This document shows, in pieces, positions 16,047 through 24,176 of a stretch of DNA of 64,000 bases; the first letter of the stretch is position 1; the number at the start of each line of letters is the position of its first letter. The stretch is taken from NCBI GenBank assembly GCA_027483645.1, contig JAIXUD010000004.1, positions 62,001 through 126,000 on the forward strand, given 5' to 3'. Source of the stretch: Sphingobacteriales bacterium (GTDB taxonomy: Bacteria; Bacteroidota; Bacteroidia; Chitinophagales; CAIOSU01). A program made the position numbers and the translations under genes. The notes below the pieces were generated by a model. The model saw only the letters and a program-made list of their open reading frames with translations, did not search any database and had not been told where the DNA came from.

Positions 16047-16054
16047 ATAGGGAA
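16047..16054 (-). promoter_or_regulatory. Candidate -7 box (TATCTTTA) for the lipoprotein cluster
   Basis: One base off TAnnTTTG on the minus strand, upstream of the first gene of the five-gene cluster. No other -7-like box was noticed within the cluster. Confidence 0.35.
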
Positions 16055-16158
16055 AAATGTGAAATGAAAAGAAATTGGATTTAAAAATACGAGAGCTTAA
16101 TGGCAAACAATTGACAGCGACAAGGAGGCAATCCAACAGCTACTAGCAGTGGAAAAAC

Positions 16159-16506
16159 CTACACGTGCAACCTATCCTTCTTCGCCAGCAAAGTCTCTTT
16201 GCTTTCTACAACATCTGGATCGGGAACGCAACAATCCACCGGGCAAACGGCCGCACATTGCGGCTCTTCGTGGAAGCCCACGCACTCGGTGCACTTATCT
16301 GGAACGATGTAGTAGTAATCTTCTGATACGGGCGGGAATTTCTCGTTTGGCTCCGCAACACGGCCGTCCATCAACGTTAATGGGCCGCCCAATTCGGTGC
16401 CGTCGGAAAGCTTCCACTCTACGCCACCTTCATAAATTGCATTATTAGGGCATTCTGGCTCGCAAGCCCCGCAGTTAATGCACTCATCGGTTATCATTAT
16501 TGCCAT
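16159..16506 (-). CDS. 4Fe-4S dicluster ferredoxin, 115 aa
   Basis: The first cluster motif is [12 protein letters not shown] (Cx2Cx2Cx3C). The second is [18 protein letters not shown] (Cx2Cx8Cx3C), the longer spacing of the Allochromatium/YfhL type. An insert of about 45 residues separates them. It carries electrons at low potential in the cytoplasm; the partner enzyme is not identified. ATG 16506 is chosen because it precedes the conserved [17 protein letters not shown]; an upstream in-frame extension runs into a repeat. The C-terminal tail is charged. Confidence 0.88.
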   Translation of the reverse strand: MAIMITDECINCGACEPECPNNAIYEGGVEWKLSDGTELGGPLTLMDGRVAEPNEKFPPVSEDYYYIVPDKCTECVGFHEEPQCAAVCPVDCCVPDPDVVESKETLLAKKDRLHV

Positions 16507-16532
16507 AGGTAATGTAAAGTTAGTTATTTTTT

Positions 16533-16645
16533 GGTCCACAGTCCACAGACCACGGTCCACAGTAAATAGTTTTTTGGGTCAAAAGGTTGACGGAAATACA
16601 AATTAATCATGTGTTTTTTTGTCCGTGGACCGAGGACTGTCGACC
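16533..16645. repeat. Inverted pair of heptad arrays around a 57-bp spacer
   Basis: Left arm 16533-16563: ggtccac, agtccac, agaccac, ggtccac, agt. Right arm 16621-16645: gtccgtg, gaccgag, gactgtc, gacc, which is the reverse-complement type. The right arm overlaps the last codons of the acyl-CoA reductase gene. Best example of the inverted-pair architecture. Confidence 0.85.
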
Positions 16646-17658
16646 AAAAAGCCAATCACATCTACATCATCAGCATAATCCCACAACTGGGGCTGCTGCG
16701 CTTGGCCGAAAGGGACGGCTTTCTCCCCCACTTCTGGGCGGCCAACTATACACTGTATTTCTTTACGCTTTAGGCGAATGTCCAGCGCTACCTCTTCTAG
16801 CTTCTTGTAATATTGGTAGTGCAATATGGCCACCGGTGAGGCGATGCTCTCGCTTTCCTGCAACATTAGGAAATCGTTGCTGAAGTGCTTGGTGTTGTTC
16901 ATCAGCAGCAAGGTGCGATGGTAATCGTAGTTGTTTTTGTATTTGTCCACGTCCATTGCTTTGGCAAACGGCTCTAGGGCTTCAAATAATGGGCGCAACT
17001 CATAATCGGCGGGCACGTATATCTTGCTCACATTGCGGCAACCCAGCCCAAAATATTGAAAGATATCTTCCCCTAGTTGGGCTAGTTCTTCAGGCGTTTC
17101 ATTACCGGTGAGCACCGCTACCGAGTTGCGGTTTTTGCGGATGATATTGGGGTATTTGCCGAAGTAATACTCAAAGTAACGAGAGGTATTGTTACCTCCT
17201 GTTGCTATAATGGCATCGAAGTTTTTCAGCCTTTCCGTAATATCAATCTGCTCTTTAAACCTCGGTTCAATAGTGTATAAACTATTGATTATAAAGGTCA
17301 TTAATGCGGTATCCTTACTACTTAGCTTTATCTGGGCTTTGTTGCCCGTAACCAATACGCTCAACAAATCGTGAAAGCCCACCAACGGCACATTGCCCGC
17401 CATGGTAAGGCCGATGACCTTGGGTTGGTGCTTCTCAATGTGGCTTTGGTATGGGGCTAGCCATTGATCGAGCTTTGCTTGGTGAAGGTAGTTGTGCGCA
17501 ATGGCCTCCACCATGTGGCGGCTGTTCTCATGTGTAAACCATCGGTTTTGATGGTAGGCTAGCTGTATAGCAGCATCCAATTCTTCGCCACCCGGCAATA
17601 GCTGCTGGCCTAGTGTTGCAAATGCGCTTATGCGTTCTTTTAATGTCATTGTTTTCAT
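16603..17658 (-). CDS. Acyl-CoA reductase (LuxC-like), 351 aa
   Basis: Resembles the LuxC/acyl-CoA reductase family (PF05893), which reduces acyl-CoA to the aldehyde with NAD(P)H. Visible landmarks are VIGLTMAGNVPLVGFHDLLS, the NADP-site-like DAIIATGGNNTSRYFEYYF, and FGLGCRNVSKIYVP, whose Cys is the expected thioester nucleophile. Length is normal for Bacteroidota members. The last ~10 residues (SPRSTDKKTHD) are encoded by the heptad repeat and are probably an acquired tail. ATG 17658 is chosen over a TTG at 17673. Physiological substrate unknown; no luxD or luxE nearby. Confidence 0.85.
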   Translation of the reverse strand: MKTMTLKERISAFATLGQQLLPGGEELDAAIQLAYHQNRWFTHENSRHMVEAIAHNYLHQAKLDQWLAPYQSHIEKHQPKVIGLTMAGNVPLVGFHDLLSVLVTGNKAQIKLSSKDTALMTFIINSLYTIEPRFKEQIDITERLKNFDAIIATGGNNTSRYFEYYFGKYPNIIRKNRNSVAVLTGNETPEELAQLGEDIFQYFGLGCRNVSKIYVPADYELRPLFEALEPFAKAMDVDKYKNNYDYHRTLLLMNNTKHFSNDFLMLQESESIASPVAILHYQYYKKLEEVALDIRLKRKEIQCIVGRPEVGEKAVPFGQAQQPQLWDYADDVDVIGFLVDSPRSTDKKTHD

Positions 17659-17682
17659 TTTTGCCCTAACCAACCCATAACA

Positions 17683-17710
17683 AATGTCATATTGAGCGGC
17701 GTCGAAGTAC
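17683..17710. repeat. Dispersed TGTCAT-type repeat
   Basis: Contains TGTCATATTGAGCGGCGTCG and then AAGTAC. Reverse complement matches 6694-6720 with two mismatches. It lies between mltG and the acyl-CoA reductase gene. Confidence 0.8.
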
Positions 17711-17722
17711 GCAACCCGTAAC

Positions 17723-18748
17723 TTAACGATAAATCCCTCTTTCGTTCAACCATTTCCTATACTTGCGAGCATTCTCGTTATGCTGGTCCAAAGTTTTAGC
17801 AAATACGTGACCAATCTCGTTATTGGGTTTGGCGCACATAAACAGGTAATCATGGCTCTCTGCGTTCAGTACCGCCTCAATTGCATTGATAGATGGGGTG
17901 CAGATAGGCCCAGGGGGTAGACCCGCATAGACGTAGGTATTATATGGCGATTCATACGTCAAATCGCTATAAAGCACCCGGCGTGCACCAAAATTTTGGG
18001 TAGCGAATTTCACCGTTGGGTCGGCTTGCAGCGCCATGCCTTTCTTAAAACGGTTGAGGTATAGGCCTGCAATCGTTGGGCGCTCTGCTTTAATTTCCGA
18101 TTCTTCTTCTACTATGCTGGCCAATATACTTACCTGTATCGGACTCAAACCTTGGTCGGCAGCCAATTTGCGCCGCTCCTCCGTCCAATATTTATCATAC
18201 TCCTTCTTCATCCTTTCCAAAAACTCGTCGGCACTAGTGTTCCAATAGAACTCAAAGGTATTGGGGATGAAAAGTGCCAGAATGGTTTGGTCACTAAAGC
18301 CCAAGCTATCCAGCTTTTGCGGATTGTTGAGCAAGGTTAGCACCGAAAGCGAATCTGCCTCAAGCTTTTGCCCAATCAAGCCCGCCACTTCCTCTTTGCT
18401 GCGGGCCTTGCGGGTGGTAAGCTTTACCGGTGCTTGATTGCCTGAGCGCAGCATGGCGGCAATATCATAGCTACTCATGGGTACGGTAAAAATATAGCGG
18501 CCAGCCTTTACTTTCTCGGGTATGTCCATGCGCTGGGCAACGAAATCAAAGTTGTTAGGGTGAATGAGTACCTGCTGTGCAAGGTTATCCAGCATCTGGC
18601 TGTAATCAGCACCGGTGCGCACGAAAAATTCATGCTTGGTGCCGCTCTCGCCCTTTAAATTGTTGGTAAAAATGCGCTGATAGAAATACCCGGAAATTCC
18701 AAGACCTAAAACTAGTATTACCGAAAAGTTGATTATCCACTTCCTCAT
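17723..18748 (-). CDS. mltG: Endolytic murein transglycosylase MltG, 341 aa
   Basis: One N-terminal membrane helix (WIINFSVILVLGLGISGYFY) with the rest periplasmic. The YceG/MltG core includes the catalytic Glu in ILASIVEEESEI, then LQADPTVKFA, SPYNTYVYAGLPPGPICTP and the C-terminal YLFMCAK. MltG cuts nascent glycan strands near sites of peptidoglycan synthesis. Start overlaps the stop of the upstream cytochrome gene by 4 bp (ATGA). Confidence 0.94.
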   Translation of the reverse strand: MRKWIINFSVILVLGLGISGYFYQRIFTNNLKGESGTKHEFFVRTGADYSQMLDNLAQQVLIHPNNFDFVAQRMDIPEKVKAGRYIFTVPMSSYDIAAMLRSGNQAPVKLTTRKARSKEEVAGLIGQKLEADSLSVLTLLNNPQKLDSLGFSDQTILALFIPNTFEFYWNTSADEFLERMKKEYDKYWTEERRKLAADQGLSPIQVSILASIVEEESEIKAERPTIAGLYLNRFKKGMALQADPTVKFATQNFGARRVLYSDLTYESPYNTYVYAGLPPGPICTPSINAIEAVLNAESHDYLFMCAKPNNEIGHVFAKTLDQHNENARKYRKWLNERGIYR

Positions 18749-20706
18749 ATACTGCGGATCATTTGCAGCAGTTGCCTGCCTTTTTCGCTGTCAGGGTTCA
18801 CTTTCATCAATCTATCTGCCCAGATGCGGGCTTTGTCTTTTTCTTTCAGCTCAATGTATAATATGGTGCGGTTTACCAATGCTTGCTCGTAATCTGGGTC
18901 AAGGACTAAGGCCATTCCTAGTAGAGCATCGGCCTTATTCCAGTTGAACTCCAACATATTGAGATAAGCCAAGTTGGTCAACGCTTCCTTCGATTTCGGG
19001 TACAGGGCCAACATCTGCTCATACACCTTCTTTGCTTCCACATTGTTACCGCTCAGCGCCAAAGTTGAGGCTTTTTTGTTTAACAAATCAAGGTTGTAAG
19101 GCTCCAGCTCTACCGCTCTATTAAAATACCCTTGCGCTGCAGAAAGGTTCCCGAGGCGGAAGTGACTCTCTCCCACCCTATAGGCGGTCCATTTATTCTG
19201 TGACTGTGAGGGTTTTAGTTGGCCGGTGAGTTTGGTAACCTCTTGGTAGTTGCCCTTCAAATACCAATAATGCACCGCCAGTGGCAGGTAATGAGCATCG
19301 GTAGTTTTAATCTGCTTCAAATAGCCCAAAGCCGAATCCAGTACATAACCTTGGGCGCTGTACTTCTCATAAAAATCAAGGTAGGCCTCTACCCTATTTT
19401 GTAAGCTTGGTTGTTCATCGGTAAGGCACTCCAAACCAAGGAAACGTCGCACATTGGCCACCTCTTCAACCGTTATGGTGTTGCCGCCGCCATAATCCTT
19501 GCGGATGTAGTGGTCAGTAATAGTTACGTGCGGAATGTCGATGCTGCCCGTGCGAGGCATATGGCAACTAACGCAATTGTTGTTAGCCGCTTTTAAATCC
19601 GCTTCAGGGGCGCTGCACAGCTTTTGAGATAACGCTTTTGGGCTGTTTTGATGGCAGCTGTTGCAGTTGGCGTTAAATTGCTCCTTCTTCGCAGCCCTAA
19701 CGCTCACGTGCGGGTTGTGACAGGTAATGCAGCTCATTTCGGTATTGATAAAACATGGGCTCATACGCATCCTATCAGCTTGACTGGCCATAATGAAGTC
19801 ATTCTCGCCGCCTTCGTAGCGGGGTAGGTATACGTCCATAACCTCGTGCAGGTGCTGACCGGGCTTAAAGTCGTCCCAATCCTTACCTTCCTGCAGCACG
19901 GCAATACCCTGCAAATGGCAACGCTGGCAAAGGCTCATCTGCAAATCGCGGGTTAGCCTGCGCGGGTTCACGATGGTGTAATCAGCTTCTTTGGCAGTGT
20001 CTACAATTACTCCTTGAAGCTTTTCCTTTACGTGCAGCTCACCCGGACCGTGGCAGCGCTCACAATCGATGCCAGTGGGCACTTGATCATATTTGTTTAC
20101 CGAGCCTTCTACAAACTCCGGCAGGCCGTTGTGGCAGGTCATGCACTCCTTGCCAATTATGCGGCTAAAACGGGAATTAAACCCACCCTCGAAGCCCGGT
20201 GCCATATCCCAATATTTATCTTCAGTATAGAAGGTAATGGGCGCTTGGAACACAAAGCCGTTGACGTTATACAAATGTGAATTGGTATGATGCCCAGAGC
20301 CGATAACATAGCTAACGTGCTCAATACGGCTGTGTGTGGTATCCTTGCCCTCCAAGCGGTACTCGCGCACAAACATGCTATCGTTTTGCCAAAAAGGATG
20401 GTAATAGAGGTTGTTAGCCGTATCGTAAACGGTGGTATGGTGTTCGAAAACGCCCGCGCTCTTTTCTTTGGTGGCAAGCCCGAACGACTGCCCCATGGCG
20501 GTTTGGATGTAGGTATCGTAAATATCGGCATGGCAGCTGCGGCATTGGCTCATGCCGACATAATCCACGCTATCATTTAAGTTAAGAAAGGGCGAATCGC
20601 TTTGCGATATAGGTTCCACTACCCCCTCTTCACCACCGCAAAAGCTAATGGTGGCCACAAAAGCCCCAAGAAGCAAAAACAATAACCAGCGATGTATGCG
20701 ATGCAT
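18745..20706 (-). CDS. Seven-haem cytochrome c with C-terminal TPR domain, 653 aa
   Basis: The N-terminus is a signal (MHRIHRWLLFLLLGAFVATI) with FCGG, possibly a lipobox. Seven CxxCH haem sites follow: CRSCH, CMTCH, CERCH, CQRCH, CITCH, CNSCH and CVSCH, within about residues 55-380. Many extra His could be axial ligands. From about residue 430 to the end there are TPR-like helical repeats (YFNRAVELEPYNLDLLNKKA, MLALYPKSKEALTNLAYLNM). Multihaem-plus-TPR proteins of this type are widespread in Bacteroidota and act in periplasmic electron transfer; donor and acceptor are unknown. Translationally coupled to mltG. A TATCTTTA box lies 5 bp from the ATG. Confidence 0.85.
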   Translation of the reverse strand: MHRIHRWLLFLLLGAFVATISFCGGEEGVVEPISQSDSPFLNLNDSVDYVGMSQCRSCHADIYDTYIQTAMGQSFGLATKEKSAGVFEHHTTVYDTANNLYYHPFWQNDSMFVREYRLEGKDTTHSRIEHVSYVIGSGHHTNSHLYNVNGFVFQAPITFYTEDKYWDMAPGFEGGFNSRFSRIIGKECMTCHNGLPEFVEGSVNKYDQVPTGIDCERCHGPGELHVKEKLQGVIVDTAKEADYTIVNPRRLTRDLQMSLCQRCHLQGIAVLQEGKDWDDFKPGQHLHEVMDVYLPRYEGGENDFIMASQADRMRMSPCFINTEMSCITCHNPHVSVRAAKKEQFNANCNSCHQNSPKALSQKLCSAPEADLKAANNNCVSCHMPRTGSIDIPHVTITDHYIRKDYGGGNTITVEEVANVRRFLGLECLTDEQPSLQNRVEAYLDFYEKYSAQGYVLDSALGYLKQIKTTDAHYLPLAVHYWYLKGNYQEVTKLTGQLKPSQSQNKWTAYRVGESHFRLGNLSAAQGYFNRAVELEPYNLDLLNKKASTLALSGNNVEAKKVYEQMLALYPKSKEALTNLAYLNMLEFNWNKADALLGMALVLDPDYEQALVNRTILYIELKEKDKARIWADRLMKVNPDSEKGRQLLQMIRSI

Positions 20707-20710
20707 GATG

Positions 20711-20718
20711 TAAAGATA
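20711..20718 (-). promoter_or_regulatory. Candidate -7 box (TATCTTTA) for the cytochrome-mltG operon
   Basis: Minus-strand TAnnTTTA located 4 bp from the ATG at 20706, again suggesting a leaderless or nearly leaderless transcript. Confidence 0.4.
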
Positions 20719-20741
20719 GTACCTGTATCATAAAGTAGTGA

Positions 20742-20785
20742 GCCCGCCTGCCGGTAGGCGGGTATCAAGTATCAGGTATCAATCA
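20742..20785. repeat. Small hairpin plus heptad array (unit GTATCAn)
   Basis: CCCGCCTGCCGGTAGGCGGG forms a strong palindrome at 20743-20762, directly followed by ggtatca, agtatca, ggtatca. It may terminate transcription from the left. Unit type differs from other arrays but the 7-bp period is the same. Confidence 0.6.
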
Positions 20786-20889
20786 AACCTAATTATGATA
20801 ACAATATTGAACCGTATTGCGGTACGCCCCAAAGGGGCACAAGAATGTTAGCGGGGGGCAACGCCCTCCGTACGTAATGCATTAACAAT

Positions 20890-21231
20890 CTACCACTTCT
20901 TAAACATCACCACCACCGCTGCGATAATCAACAGAAAAGCCACCGCATAATTCCACTTAAATTCTTCCTTCAGAACTAATACTGAAAAGACCCCGAATAC
21001 CACCAAGCTGATCACCTCTTGCATTACCTTCAATTGAGCCGCACTAAAGGTTTCGTGCCCGATGCGGTTGGCAGGTACTTGGAAGCAATACTCCACAAAA
21101 GCAATGAGCCAAGCGATGATTATTACCTTGAATAACGGCTGATCTTTGTACTGAAGATGTCCGTACCAAGCAATGGTCATAAAAACATTGGAGAGAACTA
21201 GGAGGAAAACGGGGAGGAATGCGGCTTGCAT
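20890..21231 (-). CDS. DUF486 family membrane protein (DMT-like), 113 aa
   Basis: Four hydrophobic helices. Family-typical sequence includes LVLSNVFMTIAWYGHL, WLIAFVEYCFQVPANRIGH, FSAAQLKVMQEVISLVVFGV and WNYAVAFLLIIAAVVVMF. Related to the drug/metabolite transporter superfamily; small proteins of this kind are presumed to dimerise in the inner membrane. Substrate unknown. Single gene, transcribed leftward. Confidence 0.82.
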   Translation of the reverse strand: MQAAFLPVFLLVLSNVFMTIAWYGHLQYKDQPLFKVIIIAWLIAFVEYCFQVPANRIGHETFSAAQLKVMQEVISLVVFGVFSVLVLKEEFKWNYAVAFLLIIAAVVVMFKKW

Positions 21232-21338
21232 GAAAGGTGGTTTGTGTTGTAATGGTAAGAAAAATCCTTTTCAAATCCTCAAAACAAACCAGCCATGCTT
21301 AGCCACTGAACAAAAAATACGTTCGAGCCAAAGGCGAG

Positions 21339-21376
21339 GCGTAAAAAATCCATCTCCCTCCGGGAGAGGTTAGGTG
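21339..21376. repeat. Short palindromic junction repeat
   Basis: TCTCCCTCCGGGAGA hairpin followed by GGTTAGGTGAGGG. It resembles a dispersed junction repeat known from many bacteria. It lies between the DUF486 gene and hisA and may serve as a weak terminator. Confidence 0.45.
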
Positions 21377-21395
21377 AGGGAACAAAACACCTATC

Positions 21396-22109
21396 TTAAA
21401 ACTTCGCCAACTCCTTCAACGTAACCCTTCCCTCATAAATCGCTTTCCCAAGTATAGTACCCGCTGCTCCAATTTCACGCAGACGGTGCAGGTCATCCAT
21501 ATTACTTACGCCGCCGCTTGCAATGAGTTGTAGTTTAGGGAAGCCTGCTAAAATGTCTTTATATAAATCCAAAGAAGGGCCTTGCAACATGCCATCTTTG
21601 GCAACATCTGTGCAGATAACTTGGGTGATGCCTTTTTGGGTATAATCCTCAATAAAGGCTGGCCACTTTACTGTGCCTTTCTCTTGCCAGCCGTGTATGG
21701 CGATAAACTGCCCTTTTACATCCGCACCTAGGATAATCTTATCCGCACCGTATTTGGAAAGCCACTGTTCCACGGTATCGGGTTGGGTAACGGCGATGCT
21801 GCCTGCTGTTATCATGCTGGCACCGCTATTAAACACCACTTCCAAATCCTCATTGGTGCGAAGCCCGCCTCCGAAATCAATTACCAAGCTGGTGTTATTG
21901 GCAATGCGCTCCAATACTTTCCAGTTGATGACCTTTTTGGCTTTGGCACCATCTAAATCTACCAGATGCAGGCGTGCGATGCCGGCTCCTTCAAACTCCT
22001 TGGCAACCTCCAGCGGGTCTTCGTTGTAAATGGTTTTTTGGTTGTAGTCGCCTTGGGTTAGGCGTACGCACTTGGCGTCTATGATGTCTATGGCGGGGAT
22101 TATCTGCAT
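21396..22109 (-). CDS. hisA: HisA, ProFAR isomerase, 237 aa
   Basis: Phosphoribosylformimino-5-aminoimidazole carboxamide ribotide isomerase of histidine synthesis, a beta/alpha barrel. Starts MQIIPAIDIIDAKCVRLTQG with the catalytic Asp in PAID. LVIDFGGGLR, GSIAVTQP, ICTDVAKDGMLQGPSLDLY and LIASGGVSNMDDL follow. ATG 22109 is preferred over an upstream in-frame codon at 22142. A direct hisF follower would be usual but is missing: the next gene leftward is the DUF486 protein. Confidence 0.95.
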   Translation of the reverse strand: MQIIPAIDIIDAKCVRLTQGDYNQKTIYNEDPLEVAKEFEGAGIARLHLVDLDGAKAKKVINWKVLERIANNTSLVIDFGGGLRTNEDLEVVFNSGASMITAGSIAVTQPDTVEQWLSKYGADKIILGADVKGQFIAIHGWQEKGTVKWPAFIEDYTQKGITQVICTDVAKDGMLQGPSLDLYKDILAGFPKLQLIASGGVSNMDDLHRLREIGAAGTILGKAIYEGRVTLKELAKF

Positions 22110-22128
22110 TCGTATTATGTCTTTTAAC

Positions 22129-22212
22129 CGCAACGAACGCAAAGGAAACCCGCAACGAACGCAACGTATACTTAGTGTACTTAGTGAAATTTCCTTAGTG
22201 TTCTTAGTGTTT
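22129..22212. repeat. Nonad-type tandem blocks between hisH and hisA
   Basis: Two blocks with a roughly 9-bp period: CGCAACGAA repeated with CGCAAAGGAAACC, then CTTAGTGTA, CTTAGTGAA, CTTAGTGTT, CTTAGTGTT. It separates hisH from hisA by 108 bp in an otherwise tight operon. Confidence 0.6.
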
Positions 22213-22217
22213 CAACC

Positions 22218-22802
22218 TTATAGCTCCAGGAAATTCTTCAAAATCTGCTCACCTAAGGGGCCAGATTTCTCAGGATGGAACTGCGCGCCGTAAAAATTAT
22301 CCTTTTGCAATGCGGCACTGAAGGGCATAATATAGTCGCACACTGCCGCCGTATCGGCCCCTAAAGGCACGTAGTAGCTATGCACAAAGTAGGCATAACC
22401 ATTCTCCATATCTGGGGTAAACAAGTCACCGCTCAGGCGGATGATGTTGTCCCAGCCCATGTGGGGTACCTTCAAGCCATCGGTAGGCTCAAATTTCAAT
22501 ACCCGATGTGGGAAGATACCCAATCCCGCAGTGTTGCCCTCGTCGGAGTATTCGCACATCAACTGCATACCCAGGCACACGCCTAATACCGGTTGTGTAA
22601 GAGACGGAATTATTTCATGCAGACCTAATTCCGACAAAAAAGCCATGGTTGACGATGCCTCACCCACGCCCGGGAAAATCACCTTATCGGCTTTGCGGAG
22701 CGTCTCCACATCGCGTGTGAGCACAGGCTCCACTTCTAGCCTTTGCAAGGCAAATATTACACTCTGCGTATTTCCTGCATTATAATCTATAATTGCAATC
22801 AT
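22218..22802 (-). CDS. hisH: HisH, glutaminase subunit of imidazole glycerol phosphate synthase, 194 aa
   Basis: Class I glutamine amidotransferase. The nucleophile Cys is in [12 protein letters not shown] and the catalytic His is in AQFHPEKSG; the N-terminus [14 protein letters not shown] is family-typical. It feeds ammonia to HisF, which is not in this window. ATG overlaps the hisB stop by 4 bp, so the two are coupled. Confidence 0.95.
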   Translation of the reverse strand: MIAIIDYNAGNTQSVIFALQRLEVEPVLTRDVETLRKADKVIFPGVGEASSTMAFLSELGLHEIIPSLTQPVLGVCLGMQLMCEYSDEGNTAGLGIFPHRVLKFEPTDGLKVPHMGWDNIIRLSGDLFTPDMENGYAYFVHSYYVPLGADTAAVCDYIMPFSAALQKDNFYGAQFHPEKSGPLGEQILKNFLEL

Positions 22803-23902
22803 AATGTACCTTTTGTGGATGGCAGTTCGCCAGTGCCTTCATCTTTAATGGCCATTTTAAGGGCTTTCGCGAACGCCTTAAAGATAGACTCAATCTTATG
22901 ATGCTCGTTTTCGCCTTCCACTTTAATATTCAGATTGCAACGGGCAGTATCGCTAAGCGATTTAAAGAAGTGGTAGAACATCTCCGTAGGCATGTCGCCA
23001 ACCATATCTCGCTTAAACTCTGCTTCCCAAACCAACCATGGGCGACCACCGAAATCAAGTGCAATCTGTGCCAAGCAATCATCCATCGGCAATGCAAAAC
23101 CATAGCGCTGTATGCCCCGTTTGCTGCCCAATGCTTGGTCGATGGCCTGGCCAAGCGCTAAAGCAGTATCTTCAATGGTATGGTGCTCGTCTATGTGTAA
23201 GTCGCCCTTTACGTTTATCTGCAAACCGATGCCACCGTGGCGGGCAATTTGTTCCAGCATATGGTCGAAAAAGCCAAGACCCGTGTGTATTTGGGTTGGG
23301 GTAAGGTTCTCCAAATCAACGGTAATGTTGATGTCGGTCTCTTTGGTGGTGCGCCTTACCGTTGCCTTGCGGCCGGTTTGCTTTAGGAAGTTGAATACCT
23401 CATTCCAATCGGTAGTTACCAGTTTACAGGTTTCCGCAAGCGCTTCCGGAACTTCGAGTGTGTTTAGCAAGACCGATTTGGCACCGAGGTTTTTGGCAAG
23501 CTCCATGTCCGTAAGCCTATCCCCAATCACCCAAGATTTGGCAAGGTCGTACTGGCCGTTCATATAGTCCACCAACATGCCTGTGCGCGGTTTGCGGGTT
23601 GGGGATTTTTCTTCCTCAAACGATTGGTCGATGTGCACCCCGATAAACGAAATACCTTCCCCTCGCAGCGTATCCATGAGCATATTGTGGGCCGGCCAAA
23701 ACGTACCTTCAGGAAACGACGAGGTGCCCAAGCCGTCTTGGTTGGTTACCATTACCAGTTCGTAACCTAGCTCATGTTGCAAGCGATATAGGTTGCGGAT
23801 TACGCCAGGGTAGAATTTTAGTTTTTCTAGAGAATCTATCTGGAAGTCTTCCGGCTCCATTATTAGCACACCGTCACGGTCGAGGAATAGCACTTTTTTC
23901 AT
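22799..23902 (-). CDS. hisB: HisB, fused histidinol-phosphatase / IGP dehydratase, 367 aa
   Basis: Residues ~1-165 are a HAD phosphatase ([16 protein letters not shown], with DxD). Residues ~175-367 are imidazoleglycerol-phosphate dehydratase with [35 protein letters not shown] and [19 protein letters not shown] supplying the metal-binding His/Glu. Catalyses steps 6 and 8 of histidine synthesis. First gene of the hisB-hisH-hisA block, with its own TATCTTTG box. Confidence 0.96.
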   Translation of the reverse strand: MKKVLFLDRDGVLIMEPEDFQIDSLEKLKFYPGVIRNLYRLQHELGYELVMVTNQDGLGTSSFPEGTFWPAHNMLMDTLRGEGISFIGVHIDQSFEEEKSPTRKPRTGMLVDYMNGQYDLAKSWVIGDRLTDMELAKNLGAKSVLLNTLEVPEALAETCKLVTTDWNEVFNFLKQTGRKATVRRTTKETDINITVDLENLTPTQIHTGLGFFDHMLEQIARHGGIGLQINVKGDLHIDEHHTIEDTALALGQAIDQALGSKRGIQRYGFALPMDDCLAQIALDFGGRPWLVWEAEFKRDMVGDMPTEMFYHFFKSLSDTARCNLNIKVEGENEHHKIESIFKAFAKALKMAIKDEGTGELPSTKGTL

Positions 23903-23906
23903 GAGG

Positions 23907-23914
23907 CAAAGATA
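23907..23914 (-). promoter_or_regulatory. -7 box (TATCTTTG) of hisB, 4 bp from the start codon
   Basis: Exact TAnnTTTG on the minus strand next to the hisB ATG at 23902; predicts a leaderless his mRNA, leaving no room for a conventional his attenuator. Confidence 0.55.
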
Positions 23915-23983
23915 GGGTTTGGGAATTTGAAAACATCAAATTGCTAGCGTTACCTAGCATGTTGCATCAAACATTTGAACCCA

Positions 23984-24136
23984 GCCCACGGTTTTAACCG
24001 TGGGAAAAGCATACCCGAATCACATAACCGTTTCAACGGTTTAAATTGCCCGAAATACAAACATTACATATGACGGAAAACCGTTAAAACGGTTGGTATT
24101 ATGAATCTTTATTTTCCCACGGTTGAAACCGTGGGC
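23984..24136. repeat. BIME-like element of four palindromes (REP type)
   Basis: Four hairpins in mirror order: CCCACGGTTTTAACCGTGGG (23985-24004), AACCGTTTCAACGGTT (24026-24041), AACCGTTAAAACGGTT (24079-24094), CCCACGGTTGAAACCGTGGG (24116-24135). The outer pair and inner pair match each other, so the whole element is symmetric. It resembles REP elements mobilised by REP-associated tyrosine transposases (RAYT), but no such gene is in the window. Lies between recN and hisB and could also end recN transcription. Confidence 0.85.
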
Positions 24137-24176
24137 TTGATTGATTGTCATCACTCTTTACACTGTGCTTTCTACA

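Noticed and set aside
23984-24136. Repeated palindromes as a CRISPR array
   Set aside because: Only four units, in mirror orientation, with unequal spacers; no cas genes in the window.
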